Assembly: GCA_011526585.1 (NCBI GenBank)
Contig: WYBB01000228.1
Location: 1 to 63,615 of the forward strand
Direction of reading: 5' to 3'
DNA from: Deltaproteobacteria bacterium
GTDB lineage: Bacteria > Myxococcota_A > UBA9042 > PHBI01
DNA: 63,615 nt
The position numbers were made by a program, and so were the translations under genes. Positions 1 to 9,683 of this stretch are shown in pieces. A model generated the notes under the pieces. The model was not told the origin of the DNA. It saw only the letters and a list, made by a program, of their open reading frames with translations, and made no database searches. Every line of letters begins with the position of its first letter. The stretch's first letter is position 1.

Positions 1-1
1 C

Positions 2-88
2 TTCGAGGTCAGCGATCCGGCGCTCGGCGTCCACACGCGCCTGTCGATCATGCCCGCCGAGATTTGTCGATCGCGTTCTCACAAGTGA
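2..88 (+). CDS. C-terminal end of an unidentified protein (truncated by window edge)
   Basis: An open frame runs in from the left edge and stops at TGA 86-88. The first 19 codons have the strong G/C third-position bias seen in neighbouring genes and read FEVSDPALGVHTRLSIMPAE; the last nine codons are less biased. A compact hairpin followed by a T run lies directly behind the stop, as expected for the real end of a gene. Only 28 residues are visible, so no family can be named. Confidence 0.45.
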   Translation, partial: FEVSDPALGVHTRLSIMPAEICRSRSHK

Positions 89-108
89 TCGGAACGATCC
101 GACTTTTT
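89..108 (+). terminator. Rho-independent terminator behind the truncated left-edge gene
   Basis: A 5-bp stem TCGGA/TCCGA with an ACGA tetraloop is followed one base later by TTTTT (104-108). It starts immediately after the TGA at 86-88. The stem is short, but T runs are rare in this sequence, which makes the combination convincing. It also separates this gene from the convergent gene ending at 123. Confidence 0.6.
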
Positions 109-122
109 AGGGGCCTGAACGG

Positions 123-1262
123 TTACGAGAGGAAGGTCGGCGCGGCGGCGTAGGGGTAGGCGGCGCCGGGGGAGGTCGCGATCTGGAGCGGGTCCCAGAC
201 GACGACGCGCTGGGCGGTGGCGCGGCAGGTCGGGGCGAAGTCGTTGCGCACGGTGAGGGTGTAGCCGACGGTGGCGCCGGCGGGGGCGCGCCACTTGGTA
301 CCGACGCGGTAGACGCCGGTGAGCGCCTTGGTGATCGTGAGGGCGGCGGTGGCGCTGGCGGTGGTCGGGGCGGCGGTGGCCGAGGTCTCGGTGGCGTTGG
401 AGGCGTCGGCTTCGGCGGTGAGCTGGTAGGTCGTGGCGCCGAGGGCGCCGTTGGGGATGCTGGCGGTGAGGCCGAGCGGGAAGGTCGAGCCGAAGCGCAG
501 GTCGCCGAGGCGCCAGTAGACGTGGTGGGGCTGCACCTCGACGCCGTCGACGACGATCGGGTCGGGGCCCGGGTGGTAGACACCGCCGTGGGTGGCCGAG
601 ACGAAGCGCAGGCGGGTGCCGGCGTTGGAGAAGCCGTCGGGGGTCGTGCCGAGCGGGAGCAGCGCGGTGACGACGGTCTGGCGGGCGGTGACGTTGCTGA
701 CCGAGATCGGGAACTTCCAGAGGCCGGTGGCGCCGGAGCACAGGGTGGTCGGGCCCTGCGCGGCGAGCTTGAGGGTCGAGATCGAGGTCCAGGTGACCTG
801 GAGCGCGTCGACGATCGGGGCGGCCGGGCCGTTGGCGGCGAAGGTCACGCGCAGCTGGATCGGCGAGGTCGTCGGGGGGATCGCGGCGAGCGAGGCCATG
901 CGCGTGTAGGCCGGATCGTCGGAGGCGACGAGCGAAGGCGACGCGATGGGCGATCCGCCGGCGAGGACCTCGAGCGAGAGCTGGCCCGAGCCGCGGACGT
1001 AGACCGTGCCCCAGGAGGACAGCGCGCTGGGGTCGATGTCCTTGGTGGTGAACGACCCGGGCGAGCCCGGCGCGGCGAGCTCGACCCAGCCACCTTCGCC
1101 GTCGAGGGAGGCGTTTGCGAAGGTCGCGAGGCCGGTGCCATCGGCGAGATCGTCGAGGTAGACACCTTCGTCGTCATACTGCACGGGGGCAGCGTGAGCC
1201 GAAGACGACAGGGATCCGACGGTGGTCGCGGCAAGGGCCGCGGCCAGAGCGAAGCGTCTCAT
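123..1262 (-). CDS. Secreted protein with a C-terminal DUF11-like beta-sandwich domain
   Basis: A 379-residue protein with a clear Sec signal peptide (about 1-24, cleavage AHA|AP). The body is rich in Thr, Ala, Ser and Val with alternating hydrophobic strands, typical of beta-sandwich surface proteins. The C-terminal 70 residues (LTITK... then GYTLTVRN) resemble the DUF11 repeats of bacterial cell-surface and secreted proteins. There is no transmembrane sorting segment after it, so the protein is probably released or periplasmic. A GGAGTG ribosome site precedes the start at 1262. It is divergent from the alpha-2-macroglobulin gene. The function is not recognisable; the DUF11 link is an inference from one motif. 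Confidence 0.75.
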   Translation of the reverse strand: MRRFALAAALAATTVGSLSSSAHAAPVQYDDEGVYLDDLADGTGLATFANASLDGEGGWVELAAPGSPGSFTTKDIDPSALSSWGTVYVRGSGQLSLEVLAGGSPIASPSLVASDDPAYTRMASLAAIPPTTSPIQLRVTFAANGPAAPIVDALQVTWTSISTLKLAAQGPTTLCSGATGLWKFPISVSNVTARQTVVTALLPLGTTPDGFSNAGTRLRFVSATHGGVYHPGPDPIVVDGVEVQPHHVYWRLGDLRFGSTFPLGLTASIPNGALGATTYQLTAEADASNATETSATAAPTTASATAALTITKALTGVYRVGTKWRAPAGATVGYTLTVRNDFAPTCRATAQRVVVWDPLQIATSPGAAYPYAAAPTFLS

Positions 1263-1623
1263 GTGTCACTCCCAGTCCTCGCCCGCATGCAGAGGACTCC
1301 AGGGTCGTAAGAGACTTACCATCCGGCTTAACAATGGGGCAAGTGGGATTTCGCTCACGTGTGAAACTCAAGTGACTCCAGGGTGTTGGGCGGGCGATCG
1401 GCCCGGTCGGGCGCGACGCGGGTCCGCTCGGCGCGAGACGCTGCATTCGGGCGTGGGGTGAGCCCTGGTGGCGGGGTCCGTTAGACCCATCGACGGGGCG
1501 CTGCGTATCGAGACGACGGCGCGCGCTCTTCGGACCCGTGAGAGGTCCTGGGGGCCCGCGCGACACGGCGTCGCAGATCGAGTAGGGTCCGGCGCATCTC
1601 TTCAGGTGGAACGAGGAGCTCGC
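1263..1623. other. Divergent intergenic region, 361 bp, with an 11-bp direct repeat
   Basis: This region separates the secreted-protein gene (minus) from the alpha-2-macroglobulin gene (plus) and should carry both promoters. The 11-mer GACTCCAGGGT occurs twice, at 1295-1305 and 1374-1384, 79 bp apart. I see no convincing -35/-10 pair, no RNA gene and no small coding frame with good codon bias. The upstream extension of the macroglobulin frame back to 1468 is judged non-coding because a signal peptide and ribosome site mark 1624 as the start. Confidence 0.5.
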
Positions 1624-4600
1624 ATGATCGACTTTGCCAGGATTGCAAGACGGGCGGCGATCGCGGTCGCGATCGGGACGCTCGGCGCGATGTCCTTCGC
1701 CGGGGCGTGCAACGAGAGCGTGGGGCCGAACCCCGACGCCGACGTGGGTGGGCCGGCGACCCACCCGACCAACCTCGATGGCGGCGGGGATCCGAAGTCG
1801 ACCCGCATCGCCGGTCCTCCTGGAGGCGTGCCGATGGGAAGCTTCCTCTTCGATCTGCGTGAAGGCACGCCGGGCGCGGGCGACCGGGAGATCGTGCCGC
1901 CGGCGGTGGCGAAGGTGCTGAGCGACGCCGAGGCCCAGAAGATCTTGCAGCGGCTGCCGAAGATCGACAGCGAAGAAGGCGACGTCGTCGAGTTCGCGCT
2001 GCGCGAGGGGAGCAAGCCGCCGCCCCTGACCGGCGGCGTGGTCGAGACGCCGTTTCCGCCGCCGGCGCCGCCGGCGATCGCGGCGCCCGACGTGAAGGAC
2101 AAGCCCGCGGGCGTGCTGCGCTTCCAGCCCGAGGGCGACGTGCCGCTGGCGCCGCGCATCACGATCACCTTCGCGACGCCGATGGTCGCGGTGACCTCGC
2201 ACGACACGCTGGCCAAGGACGCCGTGCCGGCGAAGCTGACGCCGATGATCGAGGGCAACTGGCGCTGGGTCGGGACCAAGACCTTGTTCTTCGATCCGGT
2301 CGGGCGCGCACCGATGGCGACCGAGTTCAAGGTCGAGGTGCCGGCGGGGCTGAAGGACGCGAACGGGCAGGCGCTGGCGGCGGGCAAGACATTCGGCTTC
2401 AAGACGCCGCCGCCGTCGTTCGTGAACACGGTCCCGTCGGGGGAGGCGGTCGCGCTCTCGCCGCTCTTCGTCGTGCACTTCGATCAGAGGATCGACGCCA
2501 AGGTCGCGCTCGAGCGGGTGCGCGTGGCGGCGGGCGGCAAGACCTTCAAGGTGCGCGCGCTGACGGCGGAGGAAGAGGAGAAGGAGGCCAAGGGCTGGCG
2601 CGACAACAAGGACATCGTCGGGCGCTGGGTGGCGTTCAAGGTGAGCGAGGACCTGCCCAAGGACACGCGCGTGACGGTGTCGTTCGCGGCCGGGTTCCCG
2701 TCGGCCGAGGGGCCGCGCACGACCGACAAGGAGCTGTCGTACAGCTTCAAGACCTATGGGCCGTTCAAGGTGAAGGAGGCGCGCTGCGGGTGGAATGACG
2801 AGTGCTACCCGGGCATGCCGTTCATGATCGACTTCACCAACCCGGTCGACGAGGACGCGCTGACGAAGGAGCAGATCGCGGTCGAGCCGGCGATCGTCGG
2901 GCTCGAGGCGGACGTGAGCTGGAGCCGCATCAACCTGCGCGGGCTGACCAAGGGCAAGACCAGCTACGACGTGAAGCTCGACAAGGGGATCAAGGACATC
3001 TACGGCCAGACGCTCGGCGAGAGCGAGACGCTGAAGTGGCGCGTCGGGCCGAGCCGCGCGCTCTTGATGGGCAACGTGCAGACGATGACGGTGCTCGATC
3101 CGGTGGCGAAGAAGCGCAAGCTGCCGGTCTACACGATGAACATGAAGGAGGTCGCGGTCGAGCTCTACAAGGTGAGCCCGTCCGACTGGACGGCCTACCT
3201 CGAGTTCCTGCAGGAGCGCTGGCGCGACGACAAGCCCAAGACGCCGCCGGGCAGGCGGGTCTTCGCCGAGACGGTGGCGACCGGGGCGCCCGAGGAGGAG
3301 CTCTTCGAGCTGGGCGTCGACCTCGCGCCGGCGCTGGACGGCGACTTCGGCCAGCTCATCGCGGTGATCAAGCCGACGAAGTACGAGAACAAGTGGGAGC
3401 GCGATCGCATGACGATCATCACCTGGGTGCAGGCGACGCGCATCGGGCTCGACGCGTTCTCCGACCGGGAGGAGCTGATCGCGTGGGCGACGAACCTCGC
3501 CGACGGCAAGCCGCTCGCGGGGGCGACGGTGGCGCTCGACCCGCCGGGCGCGACCGGCACGACGGACGGGCACGGGCTGACGACGCTGGCGCTGCCGGCG
3601 AGCGCCAAGCGGCAGATCCTCACGGTGAGGAAGGACGGCGACCTCGCGTTCCTGCCGGACACGATGTACGCGTACGGCGACACCGGGCGCTGGGTGAGGA
3701 ACCCGGGGCAGGACGTCATGCGCTGGATGGTCTTCGACGACCGCCACCTGTACCGCCCGGACGAGACCGTCTCGGTGAAGGGCGCGCTGCGGATGATCAC
3801 CGCGGGCGAGAAGGGCGACGTCGCGGGGCTGCCGGCCGGGGCGGTCACCGAGGTGGCGTGGACGGCGAAGGACTCGCGCAACAACGACATCGCCAAGGGC
3901 ACGGCGAAGGTCTCGGCGCTGGGGTCGTTTCACCTGGAGCTGAAGCTGCCGAAGACGCCGAACCTCGGCACGGCGACGATCACCTTCGAGGCGAAGAGCG
4001 GCCGCGCGGGCGACAAGCACTTCCATCATTTCGAGATCCAGGAGTTCCGGCGACCGGAGTTCGAGGTGGGCTCGGAGGTGAGCGAGGGGCCGCACATGGT
4101 CGGCGGCTCGGCGCTGGTGTCGATCACGGCGAGCTACTTCGCGGGCGGGCCGCTGCCCAACGCCGAGGTGAGCTGGAACGTGAGCTCGTCGCCGACGAAC
4201 TACACGCCGCCCAACCAGGACGACTTCGTCTTCGGCACGTGGGTGCCGTGGTGGGGGTGGCGCGGACCGCACCGGAGCGACGAGACGGGCGGCTATCAGT
4301 CGCACCAGTTCGCGGGGCGCACGGACGGATCGGGCACGCACCGGCTGGGGATCGACTTCAAGGGGGTGAACCCGCCGAGGCCGGTGAGCGTGGTGGCCGA
4401 GGCGACGGTGCAGGACGTGAACCGGCAGGCCTGGTCGACGGCGTCGACGTTGCTGGTGCATCCGTCGGAGGCGTACGTCGGGCTCAAGGCGGCGCGCTGG
4501 TTCGTCGAGGCGGACAAGCCGATCGAGGTGCAGACGATCGTGGCGGACATCGACGGCGAGCGGCAGGTCGGCGTGCCGATCACGATGCGCGCGGTGCGGT

Positions 4601-7600
4601 TGGAGTGGAAGAAGGAAAAGAAGATCGGCTGGACCGAGGTCGAGGTCGACCCCGAGGAGTGCAAGGTCGTCTCGGCGAAGGACCCGGTGACGTGCACGTT
4701 CAAGCCCAAGCGGGGCGGGCGGCACAAGATCACGGCGCGCGTCGAGGACGGGGACAAGCGCCCGAACGAGACCGAGCTCTCGGTGTGGGTGCCGGGCGGC
4801 AAGCAGCCGGCGGACCGCGAGCTCAAGCAGGAGGAGGTGACGCTGATCCCGACCAAGAAGAGCTACGAGGTCGGCGAGACGGCGGAGGTGCTGGTGCAGG
4901 CGCCGTTCGCGCCGGCGCACGGGGTGTGGCTGCTCAAGCGCGAGGGGATCGTGACGACGACGCCGATCGTGCTCGATGGGGGCACGGCGACGATCAAGGT
5001 GCCGATCGAGGAGTGGATGATCCCGGGGGTGTCGCTGTCGGTCTTCCTCAACGGCGAGGCCGATCGCGTGGACGACAGCGGCAAGCCCGATCCGAAGCTG
5101 CCCAAGCGGCCGGCGTTCGCGATGGGCGGGCTGGCGCTCGAGGTGCCGGCGACCTTGCGCAAGCTGACGGTGGCGGTCACGCCGCTGGCGGCGCGGACGG
5201 AGCCGGGCGCGGAGACGGCGGTCGACGTGGAGGTCAAGGACGCCAGGGGCGCGCCGGTCGGCGGGGCCGAGGTGGCGCTGGTGGTGGTCGACGAGTCGGT
5301 GCTGGCGTTGTCCGGTCACGTCTTCCCCGATCCGATGGGGATCTTCTACGGCGGGCGCGGCGACTTCTCGCGCGCCGAGCACCTCAGGAGCCACGTGATG
5401 CTGGCGGTGCTGGCGGACCTCTACGCGGCGGCCGGCAACAAGGACATGGCCGACAAGCTCAAGACGGCCGGCGGCGTGATGGAAGGGAGCATGCGCAAGA
5501 TGGCGGTCCGGGACGAGATGCCGGCGCCGGCGCCGACGGTGGCGCTCGACGGCTTCGCGGAGACCGCGGCGATGCAGCCGCCGGCCGAGGCGCCGGGCGG
5601 GGGCGACGCGGCGGCGGGACCGATCGCGGTGAGGAAGGACTTCAACCCGCTGGTGGTCTTCTCGCCCGAGCAGGTCACCGACGCGAGCGGCAAGGTGCGC
5701 GTGCCGTTCAAGATGCGCGACAACCTGACGCGCTATCGGGTGGTGGCGGTGGCGCTCGAGGGGGAGAAGCGCTTCGGCAAGGGCGAGTCGGCGATCACGG
5801 CGCGGCTGCCGCTGATGGTGAGGATGTCGCCGCCGCGGTTCCTGAACTTCGGGGACCGCTTCGAGCTGCCGGTGGTGCTGCAGAACCAGACCGACAAGGC
5901 GATGGAGGTGCAGCTCGCGGTGCGGGCGACGAACGCGGCGGTGACCGCGGGGCATGGGCGCTCGGTGACGGTGCCGGCCAACGACCGGGTCGAGGTGCGG
6001 CTGCCGATGGCGGCGGCGAAGCCCGGCACGGCGCGCATGCAGGCGGGCGCGGTGAGCGGAGCGTGGGCGGACGCGGCCGAGGTGAAGCTGCCGGTGTGGA
6101 CGCCGGCGACGACCGAGGCGTTCGCGACCTATGGCGAGATCGATCAGGGTGGGATCAAGCAGCCGGTGCAGCTGCCGGGGGAGGTCGTGACGGCGTTCGG
6201 CGGGCTGGAGGTGCAGTCGAGCTCGACGCAGCTGCAGGCGCTGACCGACGCCGTGGTCTATCTGGTGACCTACCCGTTCGAGTGCTCGGAGCAGATCGCC
6301 AGCCGCATGATGTCGCTGGCGGCGTTGAAGGACGTCCTGACGGCGTTCAGGGCCGAAGGGCTGCCCAAGCCCGAGGCGATGCTGGCGAGCGTCGCCGAGG
6401 ACCTCAAGCGGCTCCGCGGCATGCAGGCCAACGACGGCGGCTTCGCGTTCTGGCGGCGCGACCAGGAGACCTGGCCGTTCCTGACCGTGCACGTGACGCA
6501 CGCGCTCCTCAGGGCGAAGGAAAAGGGCTTCGAGGTGCCGCAGGCCATGATCGATCGCGCGCTCGGCTACCTGAAGAACATCCGCAACCACATGAACAAG
6601 GAGTGGTACACCGAGGCGACGAAGCGCTCGATCGAGAGCTTCGCGCTCTACGTGAGGGCGCGCGCGGGCGACGTCGACGGCGGGCGCGCGGCGGCGATCC
6701 TGCGCGAGGAGGGCGGGGCCGACAAGGCCAACCTCGAGCTCGTCGGCTGGCTCTACCCGGTCTTCATGAAGGCCAAGGACGAAGGTGCGCTCGGCGCGAT
6801 CAGGAAGCACCTGAACAACCGCGTCTCCGAGACCGCCGGGGCGGCGCACTTCGTGACGTCCTATGGGGACGGAGCCTATCTCCTGCTGCACTCCGACCGG
6901 CGCGTCGACGGGCTCCTCTTGGAGGGGCTCATCGACGACCAGCCGAAGTCGGACCTGATCGTGAAGCTCGTGCGCGGCCTCCTCGGCCATCGCAAGGCCG
7001 GGCGCTGGGCCTCGACCCAGGAGAACGCCTGGGTGCTGCTCGGGCTCGATCGCTACTTCAACGTCTTCGAGAAGACCGAGCCGAACTTCACCGCACGCGC
7101 GTGGCTCGGCCAGCTCTACGCGGGGGACCACAAGTTCAAGGGGCGCACCACCGAGCGCCACGAGTTCAAGGTGCCGATGCAGAAGCTGGCCGACCTCGGC
7201 GGCAAGGCCGACCTCACCCTATTAAAGGAAGGGGCGGGCCGTATGTACTACCGGATCGGGATGCGCTACGCGCCGAAGTCGCTCGAGCTCGCGCCGAGCG
7301 ACCACGGCTTCTTCGTCGAGCGGATCTACGAGGCGGTCGACGACCCCGGCGACGTCACGCGCGACGCCGACGGGCGCTGGGTCGTGAAGGCCGGCGCGCG
7401 CGTCAAGGTCAAGCTCACGATGCACACCGAGGACCGGCGCTACCACGTCGCGCTGGTCGACCCGATGCCCGCCGGCTTCGAGGCGCTCAACCCCGAGCTC
7501 AAGGGCACGCAGTCGACGCCGGGGCGCGACGACGACCGCATCGGCGGCGCCTGGGATCACGGCACGCTCGGCCGCGCGCGCTACTACTGGTGGTGGGGCC

Positions 7601-7800
7601 CGTGGTACGAGCACGAGAACCTCCGCGACGAGCGCGCCGAGGCGTTCACCTCGCTCCTGTGGGAGGGCGTCTACACCTATACCTACTACGCGCGCGCGAC
7701 GACGCCGGGCGAGTTCGTCGTGCCGCCGCCCAAGGCCGAGGAGATGTACGCCCCCGAGACCTTCGGGCGCGGCGCCTCGGACAAGGTCACCGTCCATTGA
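1624..7800 (+). CDS. Bacterial alpha-2-macroglobulin family lipoprotein (thioester protease trap)
   Basis: A 2058-residue protein. The start at 1624 is set by a GAGGAG site at about 1611 and a lipoprotein signal ending at Cys29 (FAGAC). The chain has the family order: N-terminal macroglobulin-like beta domains (about 100-900), an MG7-like region with VVVDESVLALSG, a bait-region-like Ala/Pro-rich segment (about 1290-1335), then the thioester domain with CSEQ at about Cys1554 in the context YPFECSEQ, an alpha-toroid, and a C-terminal receptor-binding-like domain. Bacterial members are periplasmic lipoproteins thought to trap invading proteases through the Cys-Gln thioester. They are often next to penicillin-binding protein 1C; no pbpC is present here, so this is a stand-alone copy. 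There is a rare TTA codon near 7221 (ctattaaag), unusual in this GC-rich gene. Confidence 0.93.
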   Translation: MIDFARIARRAAIAVAIGTLGAMSFAGACNESVGPNPDADVGGPATHPTNLDGGGDPKSTRIAGPPGGVPMGSFLFDLREGTPGAGDREIVPPAVAKVLSDAEAQKILQRLPKIDSEEGDVVEFALREGSKPPPLTGGVVETPFPPPAPPAIAAPDVKDKPAGVLRFQPEGDVPLAPRITITFATPMVAVTSHDTLAKDAVPAKLTPMIEGNWRWVGTKTLFFDPVGRAPMATEFKVEVPAGLKDANGQALAAGKTFGFKTPPPSFVNTVPSGEAVALSPLFVVHFDQRIDAKVALERVRVAAGGKTFKVRALTAEEEEKEAKGWRDNKDIVGRWVAFKVSEDLPKDTRVTVSFAAGFPSAEGPRTTDKELSYSFKTYGPFKVKEARCGWNDECYPGMPFMIDFTNPVDEDALTKEQIAVEPAIVGLEADVSWSRINLRGLTKGKTSYDVKLDKGIKDIYGQTLGESETLKWRVGPSRALLMGNVQTMTVLDPVAKKRKLPVYTMNMKEVAVELYKVSPSDWTAYLEFLQERWRDDKPKTPPGRRVFAETVATGAPEEELFELGVDLAPALDGDFGQLIAVIKPTKYENKWERDRMTIITWVQATRIGLDAFSDREELIAWATNLADGKPLAGATVALDPPGATGTTDGHGLTTLALPASAKRQILTVRKDGDLAFLPDTMYAYGDTGRWVRNPGQDVMRWMVFDDRHLYRPDETVSVKGALRMITAGEKGDVAGLPAGAVTEVAWTAKDSRNNDIAKGTAKVSALGSFHLELKLPKTPNLGTATITFEAKSGRAGDKHFHHFEIQEFRRPEFEVGSEVSEGPHMVGGSALVSITASYFAGGPLPNAEVSWNVSSSPTNYTPPNQDDFVFGTWVPWWGWRGPHRSDETGGYQSHQFAGRTDGSGTHRLGIDFKGVNPPRPVSVVAEATVQDVNRQAWSTASTLLVHPSEAYVGLKAARWFVEADKPIEVQTIVADIDGERQVGVPITMRAVRLEWKKEKKIGWTEVEVDPEECKVVSAKDPVTCTFKPKRGGRHKITARVEDGDKRPNETELSVWVPGGKQPADRELKQEEVTLIPTKKSYEVGETAEVLVQAPFAPAHGVWLLKREGIVTTTPIVLDGGTATIKVPIEEWMIPGVSLSVFLNGEADRVDDSGKPDPKLPKRPAFAMGGLALEVPATLRKLTVAVTPLAARTEPGAETAVDVEVKDARGAPVGGAEVALVVVDESVLALSGHVFPDPMGIFYGGRGDFSRAEHLRSHVMLAVLADLYAAAGNKDMADKLKTAGGVMEGSMRKMAVRDEMPAPAPTVALDGFAETAAMQPPAEAPGGGDAAAGPIAVRKDFNPLVVFSPEQVTDASGKVRVPFKMRDNLTRYRVVAVALEGEKRFGKGESAITARLPLMVRMSPPRFLNFGDRFELPVVLQNQTDKAMEVQLAVRATNAAVTAGHGRSVTVPANDRVEVRLPMAAAKPGTARMQAGAVSGAWADAAEVKLPVWTPATTEAFATYGEIDQGGIKQPVQLPGEVVTAFGGLEVQSSSTQLQALTDAVVYLVTYPFECSEQIASRMMSLAALKDVLTAFRAEGLPKPEAMLASVAEDLKRLRGMQANDGGFAFWRRDQETWPFLTVHVTHALLRAKEKGFEVPQAMIDRALGYLKNIRNHMNKEWYTEATKRSIESFALYVRARAGDVDGGRAAAILREEGGADKANLELVGWLYPVFMKAKDEGALGAIRKHLNNRVSETAGAAHFVTSYGDGAYLLLHSDRRVDGLLLEGLIDDQPKSDLIVKLVRGLLGHRKAGRWASTQENAWVLLGLDRYFNVFEKTEPNFTARAWLGQLYAGDHKFKGRTTERHEFKVPMQKLADLGGKADLTLLKEGAGRMYYRIGMRYAPKSLELAPSDHGFFVERIYEAVDDPGDVTRDADGRWVVKAGARVKVKLTMHTEDRRYHVALVDPMPAGFEALNPELKGTQSTPGRDDDRIGGAWDHGTLGRARYYWWWGPWYEHENLRDERAEAFTSLLWEGVYTYTYYARATTPGEFVVPPPKAEEMYAPETFGRGASDKVTVH

Positions 7801-7863
7801 GCCGGGCGTAATCACCCAGCGAAGCAACTTGCCGTCCGGCGAGCGCAGGCGTATCGACCCCGC

Positions 7864-9660
7864 ATGAGCCCGGGTCGAACGCCTCGCCGCCAGCGTCCCT
7901 TGCCGGCTCGCATCGCGAGCCTCACCAAGGGCTTCCAGCCGCCGCGCCTCTTCGCGGCGCTGCGCGAGAGCTTCGCGCACGGCTATCGCCGGCACGACCT
8001 GCGCGCGGACGTGCTCGCCGGGCTCACCGTCGGGGTCATCGCGCTGCCGCTCTCGATGGCGCTGGCGATCGCCTCGGGCGTGCCGCCGCAGCACGGCCTC
8101 TACACCGCCATCGTCGCCGGCGCGGTGGTCGCGCTCGCCGGCGGCTCGCGCTTCCAGGTCTCGGGACCGACCGCCGCCTTCGTCGTGATCCTCGCGCCGA
8201 TCGCCGCGACCTACGGCCTGGGCGGCCTCCTCGTCGCGACGATGATGGCCGGCCTCATCCTGCTCGCGCTCGGCTTCTTCCGCCTCGGGCGCCTCATCCA
8301 GTTCATCCCCTACCCGGTGACCGCCGGCTTCACCGCCGGGATCGGGGTCGTCATCGCCACCCTGCAGCTGCCCGATCTCTTCGGCTTCGCGCTGCCCGCC
8401 GGCAACCACGAGTATGCCGAGCGCGTGCAGCTCATCGCCGAGCACGCCGCCATCTCACCGACCGCCGCCGCGCTCGGCCTCGGCACGCTGGCGCTCCTCC
8501 TCGTCGTGCCGCGCCTGCAGCGCGCCGTGCCCGCGCCCCTCATCGTCCTGCCGCTGGCGGCCGTCGCCGCCTGGCTCATGAAGGATGCCGATCTCGGCGG
8601 CTTCGAGACGATCGCCGACCGCTTCAGCTACGTCGTCGACGGCGTGCGCGCGCAAGGGATCCCACAGGCCGCCCCCCACTTCGATCTGCCCTGGAACTTC
8701 GCCGGCCCCGACGGGCACGAGCCACTCGGCCTCTCCTGGAGCATGCTGCGCGCGCTCTTCGTGCCCGCGCTCACCATCGCGCTGCTCGGCGCCATCGAGT
8801 CCTTGCTCTCGGCCGTCATCGCCGACGCCTCGACGCGCACCCAGCACGACCCGGACGCCGAGCTCATCGGCCAGGGCCTCGGCAACCTCGTCGCCCCGTT
8901 CTTCGGCGGGATCGCCGCCACCGGCGCCCTCGCGCGCACCGCGACCAACATCCGCGCCGGTGCGCGCACGCCAGTCGCCGCCGTCGTTCACGCCGCCTTC
9001 CTCCTGCTCGCGGTCATCGCGCTCGCCCCGCTGCTCGGCTGGCTGCCGATGCCGTCGCTGGCCGCGATGCTGCTCGTCGTCGCCTGGAACATGGCCGAGG
9101 TGCGTCACGTCGTGCACACGATCCGCACCTCGCCGCGGAGCGACGTGCTGGTCCTGCTCACCTGCCTCGCGCTCACGGTGATCTTCGACATGGTCGTCGC
9201 GGTCTCGGTCGGCTTCGTGCTCGCGGCGCTCCTCTTCATGCGCCGCATGATCGAGGTCGCCGACGTCGAGCTCACCCACGCGCCCGACGCGGTCGAGAGC
9301 GCGGACAAGGGCGTCATGATCTACGCCATCGCCGGGCCGCTCTTCTTCGGCGCGGCGCAAAAGGCGATGAGCTCGCTGCACACCATCGGCGCGCACATCC
9401 ACACCGTGGTCTTCGACCTGCGCCGCGTGCCTGCCATCGACGCGACCGGCCTCGTCAACCTGCGCTCGGCCGTGACGCGCCTCGAGACGCGCGGCGTGCT
9501 CACCGTGCTCGCCGGCGTGCAGTCCCAGCCGCGCACCGCGCTCGCACGCGCCGGGCTCGACGGCAACCACGGTGGGCTCCTGCTCGTGCGCGAGGACTTC
9601 GACGAAGCGTTGCGCGAGATCGCCGCGCGCCCGCCCACACCCCACGCGCCCACGGTCTGA
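7864..9660 (+). CDS. SulP family anion transporter with STAS domain
   Basis: A 598-residue inner-membrane protein. Residues about 40-440 form the SulP transmembrane core, including the signature start DVLAGLTVGVIALPLSMALA and the GLYTAIVAG segment. About 455-590 is a cytoplasmic STAS domain with the VVFDLRRVPAIDATGL core, where a Ser/Thr or Asp commonly serves regulation. SulP proteins carry sulfate, bicarbonate or dicarboxylates such as succinate (DauA). The substrate cannot be fixed from sequence alone, and no carbonic anhydrase or sulfur gene is adjacent. No obvious Shine-Dalgarno precedes the ATG. The gene is followed 23 bp later by the LON-domain protein, possibly in the same transcript. 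Confidence 0.92.
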   Translation: MSPGRTPRRQRPLPARIASLTKGFQPPRLFAALRESFAHGYRRHDLRADVLAGLTVGVIALPLSMALAIASGVPPQHGLYTAIVAGAVVALAGGSRFQVSGPTAAFVVILAPIAATYGLGGLLVATMMAGLILLALGFFRLGRLIQFIPYPVTAGFTAGIGVVIATLQLPDLFGFALPAGNHEYAERVQLIAEHAAISPTAAALGLGTLALLLVVPRLQRAVPAPLIVLPLAAVAAWLMKDADLGGFETIADRFSYVVDGVRAQGIPQAAPHFDLPWNFAGPDGHEPLGLSWSMLRALFVPALTIALLGAIESLLSAVIADASTRTQHDPDAELIGQGLGNLVAPFFGGIAATGALARTATNIRAGARTPVAAVVHAAFLLLAVIALAPLLGWLPMPSLAAMLLVVAWNMAEVRHVVHTIRTSPRSDVLVLLTCLALTVIFDMVVAVSVGFVLAALLFMRRMIEVADVELTHAPDAVESADKGVMIYAIAGPLFFGAAQKAMSSLHTIGAHIHTVVFDLRRVPAIDATGLVNLRSAVTRLETRGVLTVLAGVQSQPRTALARAGLDGNHGGLLLVREDFDEALREIAARPPTPHAPTV

Positions 9661-9683
9661 CACCCGGTTGACAGCGGCGCGGC

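Noticed and set aside
1174..7161. 1995-residue open frame on the minus strand
   Set aside because: It is antisense to the alpha-2-macroglobulin gene, is made of Arg/His/Leu-rich low-information sequence and has no domain; such shadows are expected at this GC content.
2802..7811. 1669-residue plus-strand frame
   Set aside because: Out-of-phase reading of the macroglobulin gene, Gly/Arg-rich with no family match.
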